From: Stenotrophomonas maltophilia | GTDB lineage: Bacteria; Pseudomonadota; Gammaproteobacteria; Xanthomonadales; Xanthomonadaceae | Length of the DNA stretch: 64,000 nt | Reading direction: 5' to 3' | Assembly (NCBI RefSeq): GCF_002799155.1 | Contig: NZ_NERD01000002.1 | Coordinates: forward strand, 620,001 to 684,000 | Shown: one piece after another, positions 63,531 to 64,000 of the stretch | Layout: every line of letters starts with the position of its first letter | Position numbering within the stretch: the stretch's first letter is position 1 | The notes under the pieces: generated by a model | What the model saw: the letters and a program-made list of their open reading frames with translations, nothing else | Told to the model about the DNA's origin: nothing | Databases searched by the model: none | Position numbers and translations under genes: made by a program

Positions 63531-63842
63531 TCAGCGGGCGGGGGACTTGCGGCGGGCGCGGGCTTCACGCTTGAGCGGGCCGCCGACAGGGCAGACTTCG
63601 GCCGCCCACGAGAACAACGTGTTGGCCAAACGGTCGGGTACCTGCCTGAAGTACACGAACTGGCCGCGTTTCTCGCGTTCGATCAGTCCGGCTTCCTCGA
63701 GGATGCGCAGGTGGCTGGACAACGCCGGCTTGCTGAAGTCGAAGCGCTCGGCCAGCTCGCCCGCGCTGAGCTCACCGGCGCTGAGATAGGCCAGGATCTG
63801 CCGGCGGGCGGTGGAGGCAAGGGCTTCGAAGATGCGGTCCAT
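63531..63842 (-). CDS. ArsR-family transcriptional regulator
   Basis: Winged-helix repressor of 103 residues: MDRIFEALASTARRQILAYL, recognition helix FSKPALSSHLRILEEAGLIE, wing REKRGQFVYFRQV. It lacks the cysteine metal site of classic ArsR/SmtB, so it is of the SdpR-like, non-metal group. An inverted repeat at 63853-63868 overlaps its probable promoter, suggesting autorepression. It leads the two-gene operon with the DUF2867-like protein. Confidence 0.9.
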   Translation of the reverse strand: MDRIFEALASTARRQILAYLSAGELSAGELAERFDFSKPALSSHLRILEEAGLIEREKRGQFVYFRQVPDRLANTLFSWAAEVCPVGGPLKREARARRKSPAR

Positions 63843-63852
63843 GGCGAGCTAA

Positions 63853-63868
63853 TTAACTAATTCGTTAA
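63853..63868. promoter_or_regulatory. Putative ArsR-type operator
   Basis: TTAACTAATTCGTTAA: perfect TTAAC arms with a 6-nt spacer, 10 nt upstream of the regulator ATG in an otherwise GC-rich sequence. Confidence 0.65.
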
Positions 63869-63971
63869 CTGATACTCCTCCCGCCGGTGGCGGCTGTCAA
63901 GCCAAGACCCGTTGCGTGGCACGCCTGGGCTTTGCCATCCTCCCCGCTGATTTCCGTACCGTGGAGTTCCG

Positions 63972-64000
63972 ATGCGCCCTGTCTCCTGGCTGGTCCTGGC
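63972..64000 (+). CDS. Start of a further gene (truncated by the window)
   Basis: ATG 63972 after GTGGAG begins MRPVSWLVLA, which looks like the start of a signal peptide. Only nine full codons are in the window, so the product is unknown. It is divergent from the ArsR gene. Confidence 0.35.

Overview
The window looks like a chromosomal segment of Stenotrophomonas (S. maltophilia complex) or a close Xanthomonadaceae relative. The sequence is strongly GC-rich and gene-dense. It carries GTAG-headed palindromes of the SMAG type known from S. maltophilia, a fused aspartate kinase/diaminopimelate decarboxylase, the MurL/MurD2 pair described in Xanthomonas, and a TonB-receptor/GH97/GH13 maltodextrin locus. 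I see no rRNA, tRNA, CRISPR array or intact prophage.

Layout. 1-830: a REP-associated tyrosine transposase (RAYT) embedded in its own palindromes. 838-6200: the sufBCDS iron-sulfur assembly operon led by an Rrf2 regulator, all on the minus strand. 6348-12659: housekeeping and small genes (SET-domain methyltransferase, DJ-1/PfpI protein, small lipoproteins, a histone-tailed HU protein, OsmC, two PhzF paralogues). 12735-18148: lysine and cell-wall biosynthesis (fused AK/DAPDC, MurL, MurD2). 18160-21437: REP elements, a hypothetical gene broken by an in-frame stop, an SMI1/KNR4 protein, a dienelactone hydrolase and ispB.

21543-36481 is a maltodextrin utilisation region: GH13 alpha-glucosidase, TonB-dependent receptor, GH97 alpha-glucosidase, a six-hairpin glycosidase, an MFS sugar transporter, a second GH13 enzyme and a LacI-type regulator. 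Three copies of one 14-bp near-palindrome (TGAATACGTATGCA or its complement) sit in front of these genes and are probably the regulator's operators.

36775-46305: ssb, then a defence island of lower and uneven GC. It has an IS3 remnant, a type I restriction-modification operon with rmuC inserted between hsdR and hsdM, and the stump of an AAA-type ATPase.

46389-56159 holds two convergent operons that look like one oxidative sugar pathway. The forward operon encodes a Tat-exported isomerase-like protein, a GMC oxidoreductase, a Tat-bearing gluconate-dehydrogenase-type small subunit and a DUF1080 (3-keto-disaccharide hydrolase family) protein. The reverse operon encodes a cytochrome c, an exported isomerase-like protein, a Gfo/Idh/MocA dehydrogenase, an MFS permease and a cytoplasmic isomerase-like protein. 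The outer end of each operon carries the same palindrome (TGCAATCGATTGCA), and a divergent LacI regulator sits at the second one. This is the strongest candidate in the window for an incompletely described system; its substrate cannot be read from the sequence.

56275-64000: two diguanylate cyclases flanking an AI-2E-family membrane protein, a frameshifted thioesterase, a small membrane protein, an FMN-binding stress protein, a DUF2867-like protein with its ArsR-type regulator, and the first codons of a further gene.
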